This document shows, in pieces, positions 60,347-64,000 of a stretch of 64,000 nucleotides of DNA (position 1 is the stretch's first letter; each line of letters starts with the position of its first letter). The translations under genes and the position numbers were made by a program. The stretch comes from Motiliproteus sp. MSK22-1 (GTDB lineage: Bacteria > Pseudomonadota > Gammaproteobacteria > Pseudomonadales > Balneatricaceae): NCBI RefSeq assembly GCF_001968815.1, contig NZ_MIEQ01000044.1, positions 372,001 through 436,000 on the forward strand. The letters are read 5' to 3'. The notes beneath the pieces are model-generated. The model was not told where the DNA came from, made no database searches, and saw nothing but the letters and a program-made list of their open reading frames with translations.

Positions 60347-61849
60347 ATGTCTGAACTCCTAACTACAAGCGAATACAGAGACATCGCCGGCAGTCTGAAT
60401 TTCCCTACCCAGGCATTTATCAACGGCCAATATGTCGATGCGCTTTCAGGGGATACCTTGCCCACCCTGAACCCGGCAACGGGAGAAACCATCGCTCAAA
60501 TTGCCGCCTGCAATGACGATGACGTCAATATCGCCGTTGCTAATGGTAAAGCCGTTTTTGAAAGTGGAGCCTGGGCCAGCTTACACCCGGCGGAACGTAA
60601 GAAGGTCATGCTTCGGTTTGCGGATCTAATCCGAAAAAACAGTCGCGAACTGGCCGTCATGGAAAGCCTTGAAAGCGGTAAGCCAATACGAGAATGCGAA
60701 CTCACCGACCTGCCGGAAACCATACAGTGCATCGAATGGCATGCGGAGGCAACAGACAAACTCTATGATCAGCTATCCCCTTCAGGAAACGATGCAGTAG
60801 GCCTTATCGTGCGGGAGCCTCTTGGGGTTGTCGCCTGTGTTTTACCCTGGAATTTTCCGCTGATGATGGTCGCCTGGAAACTGGGCCCTGCTCTGGCATC
60901 CGGCAACAGTGTAGTGGTAAAACCCGCAGAACAAACCAGCATGACGACCCTTTGGCTGGCAGCGTTGGCCATAGAAGCCGGCATTCCCGCAGGCGTTATC
61001 AACGTGCTGACAGGATACGGTCATGAAGCCGGAAAAGCCTTGGGATTACATGAGGATGTGCAGGTTGTATCCTTCACCGGCTCCACCGAAATCGGCCGCA
61101 AATTTCTGGAATACTCGGCCAAAAGCAATCTAAAGCGTATCGTCCTGGAGTGTGGAGGTAAAAACCCGTCCGTTGTTCTGGCTGATGCAGACAATCTCGA
61201 CAAAGTGGCAGAACAGATCGTTTATGCCGCTTTATGGAATATGGGACAAAACTGCACCGCTAACTCCCGGATTATCATACACAAAGATATCAAAGCAGAG
61301 CTGACTGAGAAAATCATAAAGGCAATGGATCAGTGGACTACCGGTGATCCTCTCGATCCGGCCAATATGCTGGGAGCTATTGTCAGCCAGGAGCAGTACG
61401 ACAAAGTCTGCCATTACCTGGCCAAAGGCAAAGAAGAAGGGGCAACAGTACTTGCTGGCGGTGACCCCATTGTAGCGGGCAAGGGTCTGTTCATTGCCCC
61501 GACGCTATTCGATAGGGTCACTCCCGACATGACCATTGCTAACGAAGAAATATTTGGCCCTGTATTCGCCATTATGACGGCTGAATCAGATGAACACGCA
61601 CTTGAGATTGCCAATGATACTTGTTACGGCTTACAAGCCTCGCTGTACACTTCCAATGTGGTTAAAGCGCAGCGCTACGCCCGCAAACTACAGGCAGGAA
61701 CTGTGTCGGTCAATTGTTATGCCGAAGGTGATATCACCACACCATTTGGTGGCTATAAGTTATCAGGATTCGGTGGACGCGATAACTCCCTGCTTGCCCA
61801 TGATCAATACACTGAAACCAAAACAATCTGGCTTGATCTTAGTGAATAA
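60347..61849 (+). CDS. Aldehyde dehydrogenase (PuuC/2-oxoglutarate-semialdehyde type)
   Basis: 500 residues of the NAD(P)-dependent aldehyde dehydrogenase superfamily. Catalytic Cys303 in NMGQNCTANS, general base Glu268 in LECGGKNP, cofactor loop FTGSTEIG near residues 243-250. Closest in pattern to the PuuC group (4-(gamma-glutamylamino)butanal dehydrogenase), which also includes semialdehyde dehydrogenases. In this operon it would oxidise 2-oxoglutarate semialdehyde to 2-oxoglutarate. AAGAGA precedes the ATG. Confidence 0.9.
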   Translation: MSELLTTSEYRDIAGSLNFPTQAFINGQYVDALSGDTLPTLNPATGETIAQIAACNDDDVNIAVANGKAVFESGAWASLHPAERKKVMLRFADLIRKNSRELAVMESLESGKPIRECELTDLPETIQCIEWHAEATDKLYDQLSPSGNDAVGLIVREPLGVVACVLPWNFPLMMVAWKLGPALASGNSVVVKPAEQTSMTTLWLAALAIEAGIPAGVINVLTGYGHEAGKALGLHEDVQVVSFTGSTEIGRKFLEYSAKSNLKRIVLECGGKNPSVVLADADNLDKVAEQIVYAALWNMGQNCTANSRIIIHKDIKAELTEKIIKAMDQWTTGDPLDPANMLGAIVSQEQYDKVCHYLAKGKEEGATVLAGGDPIVAGKGLFIAPTLFDRVTPDMTIANEEIFGPVFAIMTAESDEHALEIANDTCYGLQASLYTSNVVKAQRYARKLQAGTVSVNCYAEGDITTPFGGYKLSGFGGRDNSLLAHDQYTETKTIWLDLSE

Positions 61850-62001
61850 ATTTTTTCAATATTGATTACGATCCCAGAGGGTCCTTGCTAACCACTCACG
61901 AAAGCCTGGGTACGGATATGGGCCGGTACGGTGGCCTGCCGGGATAGCAAGCCAATGATGCACTACCGACCAGGCATTGAGGATTCTAAGAGTATTTCAT
62001 T

Positions 62002-63051
62002 ATGCAAACACGCAAGCTTATTCATGTTGTCAGCTGCCACGCTGAAGGAGAAGTGGGTGATGTTATTGTCGGTGGTGTAGCTATTCCTCCAGGAGAAACC
62101 ATCTGGCAGCAGTCACGCTGGATAGCCAACGATCAGACCCTGCGCAATATTGTCCTCAATGAACCTCGGGGCGGTGTGTTTCGCCACGTCAATCTACTGG
62201 TACCGGCAAAGAACCCGAAAGCCCAAATGGGCTGGATTATCATGGAACCCGAGGATACACCGCCGATGTCAGGCTCCAACAGTATCTGTGTCTCCACTGT
62301 ACTGCTTGAAACCGGAATAATTCCCATGCAGGAGCCAGAAACCCACATGACCCTGGAACCTCCAGCGGGGCTGATTGAGGTAATTGCCGAATGTAAGAAT
62401 GGCAAAGTAACAACGGTAAGGGTGCGTAATGTCCCCTCCTTTGTTGACAAGATGGATGCGGTTATTGAAGTCAGTGGACTTGGCACCCTAAGGGTGGATA
62501 CTGCTTATGGGGGGGACAGCTTTGTCATTGTTGATTCCAAAGAGCTAGGCTTTTCCATCACTCCCGATGAGGCCCGGGACATTGCTGAAACAGGCATCAG
62601 AATCACCAACGCTGCCAATGAACAACTGGGATTCACGCACCCGGAAAACCCGGAATGGAAGCACATTTCCTTTTGCCAGATTGCTGCGCCTCTGGAACAG
62701 GAAGCGGGAGTCTGGCTGGGCCGTAATGCGGTCTCTATTCAGCCCGGAAAACTGGACCGCTCTCCGACAGGCACCGGTTGTTCGGCCCGGATGGCATTAC
62801 TTCAGGCAAAAGGAATACTCAAGGCTGGTGATCAATTCATTGGCGAGTCTGTTATCGGTTCCCGATTTCACTGCCGTATCGATGGCATCACCAGAGTAGG
62901 TGATCGTGAAGCCATTTATCCTGTCATCTCTGGTCAGGCCTGGATCACCGGCACCCACCAACTTATGGTTGATCCAACAGACCCCTGGCCTGAAGGCTAT
63001 CGGGTTTCTGATACCTGGCCGCGCTACAAGGGTAATAAACTAAGCAAGTAA
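62002..63051 (+). CDS. Proline racemase family, trans-3-hydroxyproline dehydratase type
   Basis: 349 residues of the proline racemase superfamily. Racemases and 4-hydroxyproline epimerase use two Cys; here the first position is Ser90 (MSGSN) while the second is kept as Cys260 (SPTGTGC). Ser/Thr at the first site marks trans-3-hydroxy-L-proline dehydratases, which give 1-pyrroline-2-carboxylate. The usual His after the first site is also changed (to Ser92). Neighbours fit 4-hydroxyproline breakdown better, so the two clues disagree. A reductase for the pyrroline or a D-hydroxyproline oxidase is not in the window. Confidence 0.85.
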   Translation: MQTRKLIHVVSCHAEGEVGDVIVGGVAIPPGETIWQQSRWIANDQTLRNIVLNEPRGGVFRHVNLLVPAKNPKAQMGWIIMEPEDTPPMSGSNSICVSTVLLETGIIPMQEPETHMTLEPPAGLIEVIAECKNGKVTTVRVRNVPSFVDKMDAVIEVSGLGTLRVDTAYGGDSFVIVDSKELGFSITPDEARDIAETGIRITNAANEQLGFTHPENPEWKHISFCQIAAPLEQEAGVWLGRNAVSIQPGKLDRSPTGTGCSARMALLQAKGILKAGDQFIGESVIGSRFHCRIDGITRVGDREAIYPVISGQAWITGTHQLMVDPTDPWPEGYRVSDTWPRYKGNKLSK

Positions 63052-63246
63052 TAACGAGGAATAAACAGGTCCGATCGCAGCTGATTCTGACGTATCACAA
63101 ACAACAGAGCTATCAATAAGGTCACTGTTATTCAGGTTCCTCAGATCGCCATTAATAAGATAATGATTACTAACTGAATAACGACAGATAAGATACCTGC
63201 TGGTTTGAAATACTACGATGACCGGCCAAAAGCCAGGAGGCAATGA

Positions 63247-64000
63247 GTGCTGAATAACTTAGCTACAAGCAATATTCTCTCAAAACCAGCATTACCGGCG
63301 CTGTTTGTCGTTCTGATCTGGGGCTTTAACGTGGTGTTTATGAAGATAGGCCTGACAGATATGTCGCCCCTGCTCTATACCGGTATGCGATTCACACTGC
63401 TGAGTTTGTTGTTATTGCCGTTCCTTCGGATTCCACGAGAACTCCTTCGGCAGGTTATTGTTATCGCCCTGGTGATGGGGATAGGTCACTTTTGCCTGCT
63501 AAGTATCGGCATCAGCTACGTGGACAGCGTCGTAGCGGGGTTAATCCTGCTACTGGGAGCCCCGTTGTCTTCATTACTGGCGTTTATTTTTCTTAATGAA
63601 CGGCTGCGTTTGCTGCAGATACTGGCAGTCGTAATTGCAGGGTTTGGGGCGACTGTTCCAACGTTGCTACAGGAGTCCATCGATATCAAGGCAGGTGCAT
63701 TATTGATTCTGTTCTGTGTACTGATGTGGGCATTGGGCAATTTGCAAATACGGAAATTAAGCAGCCTACCTATTTTGACTCTTCAATTCTGGATCGGCTT
63801 TATCAGTGCCCCTCTGTGCTTTCTCGCATATTGGCTTAATCCAGATGACCGTTCAATCGCTGATCAACTCACTACTGAGAGCATTCTGTCACTTCTCTAT
63901 GTTGTCTCCTGCTCCTCCATTTTGGGGTATGCCATTTGGTATCAGCTGATTAACCGGCACGGAATAAACTCGGTGGTGAATTACATTCTGCTACAACCAG
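63247..64000 (+). CDS. EamA-family transporter, 3'-truncated
   Basis: The first 251 codons of a DMT-type membrane exporter, running off the window. The start is a GTG at 63247 with AGGAGG six bases upstream; an ATG at 63243 is in another frame and stops after four codons. Hydrophobic segments (LFVVLIWGFNVVFMKIGL, then paired helices) and LLLGAPLSSLLAFIFLNERL are EamA/RhaT marks. May export excess amino acid or metabolites of the operon. Confidence 0.85.
   Translation, partial: MLNNLATSNILSKPALPALFVVLIWGFNVVFMKIGLTDMSPLLYTGMRFTLLSLLLLPFLRIPRELLRQVIVIALVMGIGHFCLLSIGISYVDSVVAGLILLLGAPLSSLLAFIFLNERLRLLQILAVVIAGFGATVPTLLQESIDIKAGALLILFCVLMWALGNLQIRKLSSLPILTLQFWIGFISAPLCFLAYWLNPDDRSIADQLTTESILSLLYVVSCSSILGYAIWYQLINRHGINSVVNYILLQP

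Noticed and set aside
1-64000. CRISPR arrays, prophage modules, tRNA or rRNA genes
   Set aside because: No regularly spaced repeats, phage structural genes or cloverleaf/rRNA-like sequence were recognised.

Overview
The window looks like the chromosome of a marine or host-associated gammaproteobacterium, probably in or near the Oceanospirillales. This is inferred from Pseudomonas-like PcaF/PcaI/PcaJ proteins, a complete Rnf complex, a BCCT carrier, a TonB-dependent receptor and moderate GC. No rRNA, tRNA, CRISPR array or intact insertion sequence was found. Both ends are cut inside genes (an sbnA homologue on the left, an EamA-type exporter on the right).

1-16.98 kb, iron: a carboxylate-siderophore locus. 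Its gene order is exactly that of the staphylococcal staphyloferrin B operon: sbnA (partial), sbnB, sbnC, sbnD, sbnE, sbnF, sbnG, sbnH and a half-length sbnI. A Fur-box-like site follows, then a TonB-dependent receptor, a periplasmic binding protein, two FecCD-type permeases and an ATPase. Together these would build, export and re-import one siderophore.

17-20 kb, small accessory genes (a Cys/His-rich protein, a two-helix membrane protein, a DUF302 protein, a solute-binding protein) with direct repeats and a displaced fragment of the solute-binding gene.

20.1-29.8 kb, minus strand: a class I aminotransferase, PcaF thiolase, a beta-aminotransferase-like class III enzyme, PcaJ and PcaI CoA-transferase subunits, a KamA-type radical SAM aminomutase, a PaaI thioesterase and a BCCT carrier. 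Read as a pathway, this is alpha-amino acid to beta-amino acid to beta-keto acid to beta-ketoacyl-CoA to acyl-CoA plus acetyl-CoA, with 2-aminoadipate via 3-oxoadipate the best-fitting substrate. This is the most notable candidate for an undescribed system.

30.4-47.2 kb, redox island: a PreA-like flavoprotein lacking the catalytic cysteine of dihydropyrimidine dehydrogenase, in an operon with a ferredoxin, an EthD-domain protein and a cupin; then a probable membrane-active toxin/immunity pair between decayed gene fragments, RidA, rnfABCDGEH, a LysR regulator, a tungstate ABC transporter (tupABC) and a tungsten-type aldehyde:ferredoxin oxidoreductase.

47.6-56.2 kb, mixed genes: small hypotheticals, MarC, an M24 peptidase, AraC and SDR, a hipA-hipB locus with three evenly spaced operators, and a decayed outer-membrane protein gene.

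56.2-64 kb, plus strand: a hydroxyproline-type catabolic operon with a DapA-family enzyme, polar amino-acid ABC transporter, aldehyde dehydrogenase, a proline-racemase-family enzyme with Ser in place of the first catalytic Cys, and an EamA exporter.
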